DNA from: JAJKJG01 sp036556825
GTDB taxonomy: Bacteria > Pseudomonadota > Alphaproteobacteria > Rhizobiales > Beijerinckiaceae
Length of the DNA stretch: 32,904 bases
Direction: 5' to 3'
Assembly (NCBI GenBank): GCA_036556825.1
Contig: DATBIR010000008.1
Span: 1 to 32,904, forward strand
Both the position numbers and the translations under genes were made by a program. Every line of letters starts with the position of its first letter. The first letter of the stretch is position 1. A model generated the notes under the pieces. The model was not told the DNA's origin. It saw only the letters and a list, made by a program, of their open reading frames with translations, and searched no databases. Below are positions 15,341 to 23,441 of this stretch, piece after piece.

Positions 15341-18300
15341 ATGGCGACAGAACGACAAAAGAAGTTGAAGGACCCGGCGGAGGCGGCGCTGTCGGCGGTC
15401 GAGCAGGCGCTCAATCTCGAGCCTGTCGACAAGGACAAGGCGCCGGAAAGCGGGCCCGACGGCGAGCCGCGCCTGCCTGACATACATGACCGTGAGTCGC
15501 TCTGGGAGCCGAGGAAGCCGGCCGAGCGACCGGCAGAGCCGCCGGGCCATGCCGACAACGGCAGCATCAACGATGAACTGACCGTCGAGGCGCCCCCGCA
15601 GATCGTCGCGCCCGACCGCGCTACGGTCGCCAACGACGACCGGCGCAGCGTCGGCGTCGTGCTGCAGGCCTTGCAGACGAGGCCGTCGCGCGGCCCCTAT
15701 GTGTTTGCCGTCCTGTCATCCCTGCTCTGGGTCGCGGGCCTGGGCGGGCTGCTCTGGCTCGAGACCGGCGGCGCCGTGCGCGAGTTCGCTGCCAGCCTGA
15801 CGCCGCTGCAGACCGCCGGCGCGGCGATCGCGCTGTTTGCTCCCATCACCTTCTTCTTCATTGCGGCGATGCTCGTGGTGCGCTCGCAGGAGATGAGGAT
15901 CGTCGCCCAGACCATCAGCGAGATCGCGGTGCGTCTGGCCGAGCCCGAGACTTTCTCGACCGACGCCGTGCTGACCATGTCGCAGGCCGTCCGCCGCGAG
16001 GTGGCGGCGGTGGGTGACGGGGTCGAGCGCGCGCTGGCCCGGGCCGGCGAGCTCGAGACGCTGGTGCGCAGCGAGATCGCAACGCTCGAGCGCGCCTATT
16101 CGAGCAACGAGATCCGCATTCGCTCCCTGGTCGACGAGTTGGTGGCGCAACGCGAGTCGATCGTCACGAGTGCCGAGCGCGTGCGCGCCGCGATCAGCGG
16201 TTCGCATCAGAATCTGTCCAACGAACTGGAGACCGCGGCACAGCGGCTGGTCTTCTCGGCGAGCGCGACCAGCGAAGACATCAAGCGCGGCATCCTGGAT
16301 ATCGGCACGGCGCTGGCCGCCTCGCTGCAGGACAAGGCCAAGGACGTGACCGCTGCCTTCGAGCGCAGCACCGAGACCCTGGTCGGCAAGCTCAACGAAA
16401 GCGCCGTCCAGGTGTCGAAGACCCTCGCGGAGACCGGCGATGGGGTCGTCGAAGCCCTCAACCGCCGCGGCGGCGACGTTCAGGATTCCATCGAGCGCAC
16501 CGCCCAGACGATCGAGGAGAGCTTCCTCGCCCGCGGCTCGGAGATCGCCGACAAGCTGACGGCCACAGGCGGCACCATCGCTGACGACTTTGCGGCGCGC
16601 GCCAACGACATCGGGGACCGGGTCTCGCGCGCCATCACCGACGTCAGTCAGACCATCTCCACCCAGACGGATGCCGCGCGCGAGCAGCTCGTGACGGCCG
16701 CGACGGGCCTGGCCGATGACATCGTCACGCGCGGCGGCACGGTGCGCGAGCAGCTCGCCGCGACCGGGACCGAGATCATCGAGGAGATCATGGCGCGCGG
16801 CGGCGAGCTGCGCGAGAAGATCGCCGCAGCCGGCGGCAATATCACGAGCGAGATCGCGCTGCGCGGCAGCGAGGCGCGCAGCCAGATCGAGTCGGCGTCC
16901 CGCCTGATCGCCGAGACGATCGGTACGCGCGGCGAGGATCTCGCGACCCGCCTCGACGCCGTGAGCCAGCAGATCGACGAAAGCCTCAACGTCAGAGGCC
17001 GCGCGCTCGAGGCCAACCTCGCCGACATCGGCAAGCGATTCGGCTCGGTGGTCGAAACGCGCATGACCGAGGCGACGGAGACGGCGCAGAAGGCGGTCGA
17101 GCACATCACGACGGAACTTTCGGCGCGCACCGAAGAATTCCAGAGCGCCCTCGACGTGCGCGGCCGCGAGATGGCCGAAGCGCTGTCCGAGCACGCCGCC
17201 GACGTGCACACGCGTCTCGCCGCGACGGGCCGCGACGTGGTCCTGGCGATCGCCGCGCAAGGCGCACGCGTCAACGACGCGCTGAGCCGCACGACCGAGA
17301 CCCTGGCGACGACGATCGACACGCGCGGGCGCGAGCTGGACGCGGCGCTCGGCAACCGCCTCGACGCCTTCCAGGATACGATCGTCGATCGCGGCGGCAG
17401 CCTCGTCGAGCGTTTCTCCCACGAGGTGGGGTCCCTCGTCGACACGATCACCGGCCGCCTCATCGACATGGAGCGCGTGGTTGGGGTCCAGGGCGCGGCG
17501 CTGGCCGAGGCTGTTGCCCACAGGGCTCACGAGGCCGGCGCCGGCATCGAGGCGCGCCTCGAAGAGCTCGAGGAGCGCGCGCTGCGCCGGACGGCGGAGG
17601 TCACGACGTCGTTCGACAATCTGTCGACGCGCATCGATCAGAGCCTGCAAGCGCGCGGCCTGGCGATCAACGAGGCCCTGGTCACGCGCACCGGCGAGAT
17701 CGCGCGCGTCATGGCCGAAGGCGGGCGCGAGGTCGCGCGGGCCCTCGAGGCGCGGGCCGAAGAGATCGGCAACATCGTCAATGCCAAGACCTCGGCCCTG
17801 ACGGAATCGCTGTCCGCGAAGGCGGAGGAGATCAATTATATTCTCGGCGGCAGAAGCGACGAGATCGCCAGGACCCTCGACGACCGTGTGGCCGAGTTCG
17901 AAAGCCGGGTCGTGAACCGGCTCGATTCCGTGGCGACGATGCTCGACGAACGCGGCCGCATCATCGATCAGACCCTGGGCAACCGGGCCTTCGAACTGGT
18001 CGGCCTGTTCGAGCAGCGCGGCCAGGCGCTGGACGATGCGCTCAGCACGCGCACCCGGGAGCTGGTCGACATCTTCGACGAGCGCAGCCGCAACGTCGTG
18101 GCCACGATCTCGGTCCAGGCGGACGAGTTCGCCCGCGTCTTCGACGACCGCACCAGCTCGATCTCGCATCTCATCGACACGCGCACGTCGACCATGGCGG
18201 CGCAGCTCGACGACAAGGGGCGCGCCGTGTTCGGCGTCCTCGGCAACCGCATCAAGGACATCGCCAATCTGTTCGACCGCGGCGGCGGCTCGCTGGCCGA

Positions 18301-20008
18301 GCTTCTGACGCAGCGCGGCAACTCGATCGTCGAGCGTGGCGAAGCGATCGCGCGCGAGGTCGCCGCCATCGGCGAGCACGTCCTGCAGGCGCTCGAGGAG
18401 CGCGGCGCGGCGAGCATGGCGACCCTGGCTGCCACCAACGAGCGTCTCAAGGCCGAGCTCGGCGGCCTTCTCGACCGCGTGCAGGACGCCAACGAGCTGC
18501 TCCACCAGATCAGCGGCGAAGCGGCGGGCAACCTGCAGACGATCGAGGACGGACTCGGCAGGCGCGTGGAGCAAATTCAGGTGCTGTTCGGCGAGATTGC
18601 CGAGCAGACGGGCCGCGCCTCCGACAAGATCGCCCAGCAGGTGGATTCGCTGAAGAACGTGTCCGCGGGCGCCCTGCGCGAAGCAGCGGACCTGGTCATC
18701 GCGCTCGACGAGCGCGGACGCAGCCTCAACGACAGCACCCGCGAGCAGCTGCGTCAGCTGGAAGCGGCCACCGTCACGCTCGAGCGCGTCGAAAACCGCA
18801 TGAGCGAATCGCTCGGCGAACGGCGCGAGGGCCTGGAACGGGTCCTTGCCGAGATCCATCAGCGCTCGGACGAGATCGACTCGATCACCACCTCGTTCAC
18901 CAGCGTTCTCGAGGATCTCCTCAAGGCGGCCGAGACCAGGGCGCGCCAGATCGGCATTGTCCTGACCGACAGCGCCGAGACAACGACAGGCGCCATTGCC
19001 GAACGCTTCGAGCAGATCCGCACGGCGACGGGCGAGGAAGGCGAGCGCACCACCGCCGCCCTGCGCGCGACCTACGAGCAGGTCACGGCCGACATGGCTG
19101 CGGCGCTCGCCAACGCGACGACCCGCTTCCGCGACTCGACCAACGAGCTTCGCACCATGGCTGCGCAGATCCACCGGGAACTGGAAGAGACCCGGGCCGA
19201 CCTGCGGCGCGGCATCCTCGATCTGCCGCAGGAAACCCAGGAGACGACGGGCGAGATGCGCCGGGTCGTGGCCGAGCAGATCAAGGCCCTGAACGAGCTC
19301 GCCGCCCTGGTCTCGCGGTCGAGCCGCGCGGTCGATGCCGCCGCCCCGATCGCGGCGCCGGCGACGCGGCGCGGCGGCGATGGCGGCGGAGCGGCGCGCT
19401 TCACCGCGCCGGAGCCGACCCCGCCGGCGGCCCCTGCCCGCGCGGCTGAGCCGCCGCCGGCCCGTCGCGAGACCGGCACGTCACGCCGCGACGACTCGGG
19501 CCAGCAAGGCCGCGAAGGCGGCGGCGGTCAGGGACGTTGGCTCTCCGAGCTGCTGACGCGCGGGTCGCGCGACGAGCAGCCGAGCGAGCCAGCCCCGGCG
19601 ATGCCGGCGATGCCGCCGACCCCGGCGTCACCGCCGCCGCGCCAGTCGGAGCGCACGCGCAGCAATTCGCTGGAGTCGCTCGACTCGATCTCGGCGGACA
19701 TCGCCCGCATGATCGACCATGACACGGCGGTGGAGCTCTGGGACCGCTATCGGCGCGGCGAACGCAACGTCTTCACGCGCCGCCTCTACACGGTGCAGGG
19801 GCAGCAAACATTCGACGAGATCCGGCGCAAGTATCGCCGCGAGGCCGATTTCAAGCAGACGGTCGACCGCTATGTGGACGAGTTCGAGCGACTGCTCGCC
19901 GAGGTGACGCGCGACGACCGCGATCCGACCCTCGCGCGCACCTATCTCACGTCCGAGACGGGCAAGGTCTACACCATGCTCGCGCATGCGAGCGGCCGCT
20001 TCGACTGA
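15341..20008 (+). CDS. GPR/RgsE-like giant coiled-coil polar growth protein
   Basis: This is a 1555-residue protein. ATG 15341 follows GAGGCGG; the frame opens at a TTG four codons earlier. Residues 1-115 are acidic and disordered. Two membrane helices lie at about 119-140 (YVFAVLSSLLWVAGLGGLLW) and 158-180 (TAGAAIALFAPITFFFIAAM). Then comes a conserved collar (EMRIVAQTISEIAVRLAEPE, REVAAVGDGVERALARAGEL) and about 1100 residues of amphipathic 11/22-residue repeats resembling apolipoprotein A1/A4/E (for example ARGSEIADKLT / ATGGTIADDFA). A Pro/Ala/Arg linker spans about 1326-1436. The C-terminal domain (about 1437-1555) has LWDRYRRGERNVFTRRLYTV and QTFDEIRRKYRREADFKQTV. This architecture is that of the Rhizobiales GROWTH POLE RING protein (A. 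tumefaciens GPR, S. meliloti RgsE), which is around 2100 residues from memory, so this copy is shorter. Probable role: ring at the growing pole. Orthology is inferred. Confidence 0.85.
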   Translation: MATERQKKLKDPAEAALSAVEQALNLEPVDKDKAPESGPDGEPRLPDIHDRESLWEPRKPAERPAEPPGHADNGSINDELTVEAPPQIVAPDRATVANDDRRSVGVVLQALQTRPSRGPYVFAVLSSLLWVAGLGGLLWLETGGAVREFAASLTPLQTAGAAIALFAPITFFFIAAMLVVRSQEMRIVAQTISEIAVRLAEPETFSTDAVLTMSQAVRREVAAVGDGVERALARAGELETLVRSEIATLERAYSSNEIRIRSLVDELVAQRESIVTSAERVRAAISGSHQNLSNELETAAQRLVFSASATSEDIKRGILDIGTALAASLQDKAKDVTAAFERSTETLVGKLNESAVQVSKTLAETGDGVVEALNRRGGDVQDSIERTAQTIEESFLARGSEIADKLTATGGTIADDFAARANDIGDRVSRAITDVSQTISTQTDAAREQLVTAATGLADDIVTRGGTVREQLAATGTEIIEEIMARGGELREKIAAAGGNITSEIALRGSEARSQIESASRLIAETIGTRGEDLATRLDAVSQQIDESLNVRGRALEANLADIGKRFGSVVETRMTEATETAQKAVEHITTELSARTEEFQSALDVRGREMAEALSEHAADVHTRLAATGRDVVLAIAAQGARVNDALSRTTETLATTIDTRGRELDAALGNRLDAFQDTIVDRGGSLVERFSHEVGSLVDTITGRLIDMERVVGVQGAALAEAVAHRAHEAGAGIEARLEELEERALRRTAEVTTSFDNLSTRIDQSLQARGLAINEALVTRTGEIARVMAEGGREVARALEARAEEIGNIVNAKTSALTESLSAKAEEINYILGGRSDEIARTLDDRVAEFESRVVNRLDSVATMLDERGRIIDQTLGNRAFELVGLFEQRGQALDDALSTRTRELVDIFDERSRNVVATISVQADEFARVFDDRTSSISHLIDTRTSTMAAQLDDKGRAVFGVLGNRIKDIANLFDRGGGSLAELLTQRGNSIVERGEAIAREVAAIGEHVLQALEERGAASMATLAATNERLKAELGGLLDRVQDANELLHQISGEAAGNLQTIEDGLGRRVEQIQVLFGEIAEQTGRASDKIAQQVDSLKNVSAGALREAADLVIALDERGRSLNDSTREQLRQLEAATVTLERVENRMSESLGERREGLERVLAEIHQRSDEIDSITTSFTSVLEDLLKAAETRARQIGIVLTDSAETTTGAIAERFEQIRTATGEEGERTTAALRATYEQVTADMAAALANATTRFRDSTNELRTMAAQIHRELEETRADLRRGILDLPQETQETTGEMRRVVAEQIKALNELAALVSRSSRAVDAAAPIAAPATRRGGDGGGAARFTAPEPTPPAAPARAAEPPPARRETGTSRRDDSGQQGREGGGGQGRWLSELLTRGSRDEQPSEPAPAMPAMPPTPASPPPRQSERTRSNSLESLDSISADIARMIDHDTAVELWDRYRRGERNVFTRRLYTVQGQQTFDEIRRKYRREADFKQTVDRYVDEFERLLAEVTRDDRDPTLARTYLTSETGKVYTMLAHASGRFD

Positions 20009-20083
20009 TCCGGCAACCGAATGATGCCTGAGGACCCACGATCACGGATCGGGCCCTCGGAGCATTTTCCGGCGAACGCCTGT

Positions 20084-20125
20084 CCCGGACCTGATCCGGG
20101 GGCCTGCCCCGGACCTGATCCGGGG
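20084..20125. terminator. Tandem CCCCGGA...TCCGGGG hairpins after GPR-like gene
   Basis: Two near-identical 24-base units in direct repeat each form a hairpin: CCCGGA (20084-20089) with TCCGGG (20095-20100), and CCCCGGA (20107-20113) with TCCGGGG (20119-20125), both with the loop CCTGA. They are part of a 271-bp gap between convergent genes and resemble the GCCTGTCCCCGACTTGATCC part of the repeat near 12.4 kb. Confidence 0.6.
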
Positions 20126-20279
20126 CGGCCACCACGTCTCCGAAATGGATGAAAGATGATCCGCGCGGGAGCGCTTCGATCTGAGCGAGCCCGTTCCAGG
20201 TGCCAACACGGCTCACTTCAGGTGGATGCGGCGGAAGCGGAACCTGGTCCAGTCAGGCTCCGGACCTGGTCGGGGTCGA

Positions 20280-20999
20280 TCAGAGCTGAGCCGACTGGTC
20301 CGAAGCGGTCCCGCTCTCGTCGGCGGCCGTCGACGCAGTCGATGACGGCTCGGCCGCGGCCGGCGGGTCGACGATGGACGCCTCCGCGGACGGGGCCTGT
20401 CCCGTGCCGATCCAGCGCACGATCTGGAGCAGGACGTTCGACAGCGCGCGATCGAGCGCCTTGGCGGCGTTCTCGGGATTGACCGCCGCGACGCTGGAGC
20501 GTGCCGAGAACACGCGGGCGGTGGCGATGCGGCCGTTGCGGTCGTTGACGAGCTTGACCGACATCTCGACGACAGCCTGGCTGTTGGCGGCGTCGATCTG
20601 GAAGGCGCGGATCTCGCTGGTCAGCTGGTAGTCGGGAGTGATGCGGTCGCTCGGCCGGCTGACGGCCCTGATCCGCGAAGCGTTCTCGAATGTCTGGATC
20701 AGACGCGCCTGGATCAGGCGCGGCAGCCGGTCGGCCCACTGCGCCCCGCCGATCGTCGAGATCGCGCCCGAGGAGTCCTTGACGAGGATGCGGTCGGCCT
20801 CGAGTGCCTGCACGGCGACCGGCTCGGCGACGGCGATCTGGGCTCCCGAGCCGCCGCCACCGCGCGCCGCCTGGCGCGGCGCGCTGAGGTCGTAGGTCGT
20901 CGGGGGGGACGACGAGCACGCCCCCGCCAGCGCTGCCAGCGCCATACTGGACATCAGAGGGATAACAGCCCGCCGCGAGGGCCTCGAAACGAATCGCAT
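20280..20999 (-). CDS. ABC-type transport auxiliary lipoprotein (PqiC/LptE-like family)
   Basis: The last gene of the Mla-type operon, 239 residues. The N-terminus is a lipoprotein signal: basic MRFVSRPSRR, hydrophobic core AVIPLMSSMALAALAG, then AC, an imperfect lipobox with Cys at about residue 28 followed by SSSPP. The body matches the small auxiliary lipoprotein family found with MCE systems (TYDLSAP at the start of the mature part, AQWADRLPRLIQARLIQTFE, then ENASRIRAVSRP and YQLTSEIRAFQID). The C-terminal 40 residues are a Pro/Ala/Ser-rich tail. Such lipoproteins sit in the outer membrane and cooperate with the periplasmic MCE protein. It starts 43 bases after the MCE gene; AGGTTGGA precedes the ATG. 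Confidence 0.9.
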   Translation of the reverse strand: MRFVSRPSRRAVIPLMSSMALAALAGACSSSPPTTYDLSAPRQAARGGGGSGAQIAVAEPVAVQALEADRILVKDSSGAISTIGGAQWADRLPRLIQARLIQTFENASRIRAVSRPSDRITPDYQLTSEIRAFQIDAANSQAVVEMSVKLVNDRNGRIATARVFSARSSVAAVNPENAAKALDRALSNVLLQIVRWIGTGQAPSAEASIVDPPAAAEPSSTASTAADESGTASDQSAQL

Positions 21000-21042
21000 T
21001 CCAACCTGTGCAGATCTGCGTCGCGGGCTCGTCTAGCAGAGT

Positions 21043-22620
21043 TTAACGCCGGCCACTGTACTCCGGAAGTGACGGCCGGCCGCCGAATATCAGCTGATTG
21101 GGATTTTTTTCGATGCTGCGCACGGCCCGCCCGACGTCGTTGAGGGTCTTGCGGGCCTCGGACGCAGCGGCCTCGAACTGGCGGCTGCCGGAATTGGTGA
21201 AGCGGCTGATCCCGACCGTGATCTCGGCGGTGCGGCTGTCGAGGTTGTTGGCCAGGACCCGGATGGAGTCGGCCGCGTCGCGGATCGACCTGAACGTGTC
21301 CTTGCCCTCTTCGCCAGTGGCCGAACCGAGGAAATTTTCGGCGGCCTTCAGCACGCCGTCGATGCGGTCAGCCGACCGGTTCAACTTCTCCGTGATCGAG
21401 GCAGCCTCCCTGATCGCCTTCTCGACGTCGGGACTGGCGTTGCCGAGGGCGGCGGCGAAGCGGTCGGCATTTTCGATCGTGCGGTTGAGCCTGGACGCAT
21501 CGAGCGCCCGGGCGACGTTGCCCACGTCGGTGATCGCCATGTCCAGCTTGGGCGCCGTGTCATTGAGGCGGCGCGTCAGGCTGGCGGCCTCAAGCAGGAT
21601 GTTGGAGACGTTCTGCTTGTTGTCGCCCAGCACCTGCGTGAACACGTCGACATTCTCGACGATGCGGCCGACCCGCTGCGGATCGACGGCGTTGAGGGTC
21701 GCGGTGAAGCGCTCGGCATTGTCGACCGTGCGGCCCACCTTGGCCGGATCGACGGCCTTGATGATGTTGCCGAGGTCGCCCAGGGCCGTGTCGAGCTTCG
21801 GCGCGCTGTCGTTCAGGCGCTTGGCGAGGCTCGCCATGTCCTGCAAGGCGCTGTTGAGGTTCTGACGGTTCTCACCGAGGGCCTGGGTGAAGCCTTCCAC
21901 ATTCTCAACGATCCGCGCCACCCGGGTGCGGTCGACCGCGCGCAGGAGCTCGGTCGCGTCGGTGGTGAGCACCTCGAGCTTCTCGGCGAGCGGGCCGATG
22001 CGCTCGGCCGCCTGTCCCACCTGAGCCAGGAAGCGGTTGATGCCGGGGGCATTCTCGCCGAGGGCGCGGGAGAAATTCTCCGCGTTCTGGATGGTGCGGC
22101 TGATCGAGCCTTCGTTGTCGGCCACGAGCCGGCCGACCCGCTCCAGGATGTCGTCGGCCCGCCGCGCCAGGCTGCGCGCCATTTCCATCACGTCCTGGAA
22201 GTCGGAGCGGTCGGCGAAGATCGTCGGCAACGGCTGGCCGGGGCCGGCCACCAGGGGCGGCGCGCCGGGCTCGCCGCCGACCATGGCGATCTGGGCCACC
22301 CCGGACAGCATGTTCACCTCGAGGCGGGCCCGGGTGTCAGTGCGGATCGGGCTGGTGCGGTCGACCTCCGCCGTGGCCACGACGCGGCGCGGGTCTTCGG
22401 GCAAGAGGCTGATATCGGTCACCTCGCCCACCCGGATGCCATTGAACAGGACGATCGAGCCCCGCGAGAGCCCTGACACCGAGCCCGAGAAGACGATACG
22501 GACCGGCTGGCGGCGAGTGCCGCTGTCGCTGCCCGAGAACCAGTAGACGAAGCCGAACGCGGCGGCGATCACGGCCAGCGTGAACAGGCCGATCAGGGCG
22601 TAATTGGCACGGGTCTCCAT
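21043..22620 (-). CDS. MlaD-family (MCE) lipid transport protein with long repeat tail
   Basis: Substrate-binding component of the lipid ABC system, 525 residues, far longer than E. coli MlaD (about 180). A single membrane anchor lies at residues 7-29 (YALIGLFTLAVIAAAFGFVYW). The MCE domain spans about 36-118 (VRIVFSGSVSGLSRGSIVLF, NGIRVGEVTDISLLP, LEVNMLSGVAQIAMVGG). The rest is periplasmic helical repeats: 61-residue units starting at 173, 234, 295 (cut to 22 residues), 317 and 378, each opening with a [VIL]x-R-x-V/I-[ED]-N-[AV]-[ED]-x-F motif. Such tails in other MCE proteins form hexameric needles or barrels across the periplasm. It starts nine bases after the ATPase gene, with GAGAGAG before the ATG. 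Confidence 0.93.
   Translation of the reverse strand: METRANYALIGLFTLAVIAAAFGFVYWFSGSDSGTRRQPVRIVFSGSVSGLSRGSIVLFNGIRVGEVTDISLLPEDPRRVVATAEVDRTSPIRTDTRARLEVNMLSGVAQIAMVGGEPGAPPLVAGPGQPLPTIFADRSDFQDVMEMARSLARRADDILERVGRLVADNEGSISRTIQNAENFSRALGENAPGINRFLAQVGQAAERIGPLAEKLEVLTTDATELLRAVDRTRVARIVENVEGFTQALGENRQNLNSALQDMASLAKRLNDSAPKLDTALGDLGNIIKAVDPAKVGRTVDNAERFTATLNAVDPQRVGRIVENVDVFTQVLGDNKQNVSNILLEAASLTRRLNDTAPKLDMAITDVGNVARALDASRLNRTIENADRFAAALGNASPDVEKAIREAASITEKLNRSADRIDGVLKAAENFLGSATGEEGKDTFRSIRDAADSIRVLANNLDSRTAEITVGISRFTNSGSRQFEAAASEARKTLNDVGRAVRSIEKNPNQLIFGGRPSLPEYSGRR
21325..22104 (-). repeat. 61-residue tandem repeats inside the MCE gene
   Basis: Codons 173-432 encode repeat units whose aligned Phe residues fall at 183, 244, 305, 327 and 388: spacings of 61, 61, 22 and 61. 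The best preserved pair (234-294 and 317-377) shares RIVENV, FTQ, LG(E/D)N, QN, RLND(S/T)APKLD and GN. The short third unit stops after 22 residues, a double 11-mer. Confidence 0.8.
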
Positions 22621-22629
22621 GGCTCTCTC

Positions 22630-23433
22630 TCAAGCTCCGCTGGCAAGCGCCGTACGCGCGCGTTTGCCATGGAAATAGGCCCTGACCCAGGGATGATCCG
22701 ACGCCAGCATCGTTTCGATTGGCCCCGCCGCGATGACGATGCCGTCCCCCAGGGCGGCGATCCGGTCGCACACCGTATAAAGACTGTCGAGGTCGTGCGT
22801 TACCATGAAAACGGTCAGGCCCAAAGTCCGCTGCAGGGTGGCGATCAGCTCGTCGAAGTCGCCGGCGCCGATGGGGTCGAGCCCGGACGTGGGCTCGTCC
22901 AGGAAAACAATCTCCGGATCGAGGGCCAGCGCACGAGCCAGGGATGCCCGCTTGATCATGCCGCCGGACAGCTCGGAGGGCAGCTTCTCGGCGGCATCCG
23001 GCTTGAGGCCGACCATTTCGATCTTGAGCATCGCCAGCTCGTCGAGCAGGCGGTCCGACAGGTTCAGGTATTCCCGCATCGGCACCTGAACGTTCTGCTT
23101 GACCGTCAGTGACGAGAACAGCGCCCCCTGCTGGAACAGCACGCCCCAGCGGCGCTCGATGGCCTTGCGCGACGCCGGCGGCAGCTCGTCGAGATTCTCG
23201 CCGAAGACCTCGATCGAGCCGCCCCGCTTCGGCACGAGCCCCAGGATCGTCCGCGTCAGGACCGACTTGCCCTGCCCAGAGGGTCCCACGAAACCAAGGA
23301 TCTCGCCTCGGTAGACCTCGAGGTTGAGGCCTTTGAGGATGCGCTTGTCGCCGAAACCGACCTCCAGGTCGCGGACGCGAATCACAGCCTCGCGGTTCGG
23401 GTCGCGCGCGATCGGGGGTGCCCTGTCCAGCAT
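22630..23433 (-). CDS. MlaF-type ABC transporter ATP-binding protein
   Basis: The 267-residue ATPase of the lipid transporter. Order of motifs: Walker A GPSGQGKS (about 52-59, after EILGFV), Q-loop LFQQGALFSSLTVKQNV, signature LSGGMIKRASLARALA, Walker B EIVFLDEPTSGLDP, and H-loop VFMVTHDLDSLYTVCDR. The GALFSSLTVxxNV and SGLDPIGAG stretches are typical of MlaF/Ttg2A-like enzymes rather than other ABC ATPases. It should drive the MlaE-type permease on the cytosolic face. Gaps of eight and nine bases to its neighbours show tight operon packing. Confidence 0.95.
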   Translation of the reverse strand: MLDRAPPIARDPNREAVIRVRDLEVGFGDKRILKGLNLEVYRGEILGFVGPSGQGKSVLTRTILGLVPKRGGSIEVFGENLDELPPASRKAIERRWGVLFQQGALFSSLTVKQNVQVPMREYLNLSDRLLDELAMLKIEMVGLKPDAAEKLPSELSGGMIKRASLARALALDPEIVFLDEPTSGLDPIGAGDFDELIATLQRTLGLTVFMVTHDLDSLYTVCDRIAALGDGIVIAAGPIETMLASDHPWVRAYFHGKRARTALASGA

Positions 23434-23441
23434 GACCAGCC

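Noticed and set aside
15716..19174. 1152-codon minus-strand frame inside the GPR-like gene
   Set aside because: It mirrors the repeat pattern of the real gene and has no start signal; no family features.
15341..19300. Repeat-rich gene read as a chemoreceptor or toxin stalk
   Set aside because: No HAMP, methylation or toxin domain; two adjacent membrane helices and the C-terminal domain fit the growth-pole family better.
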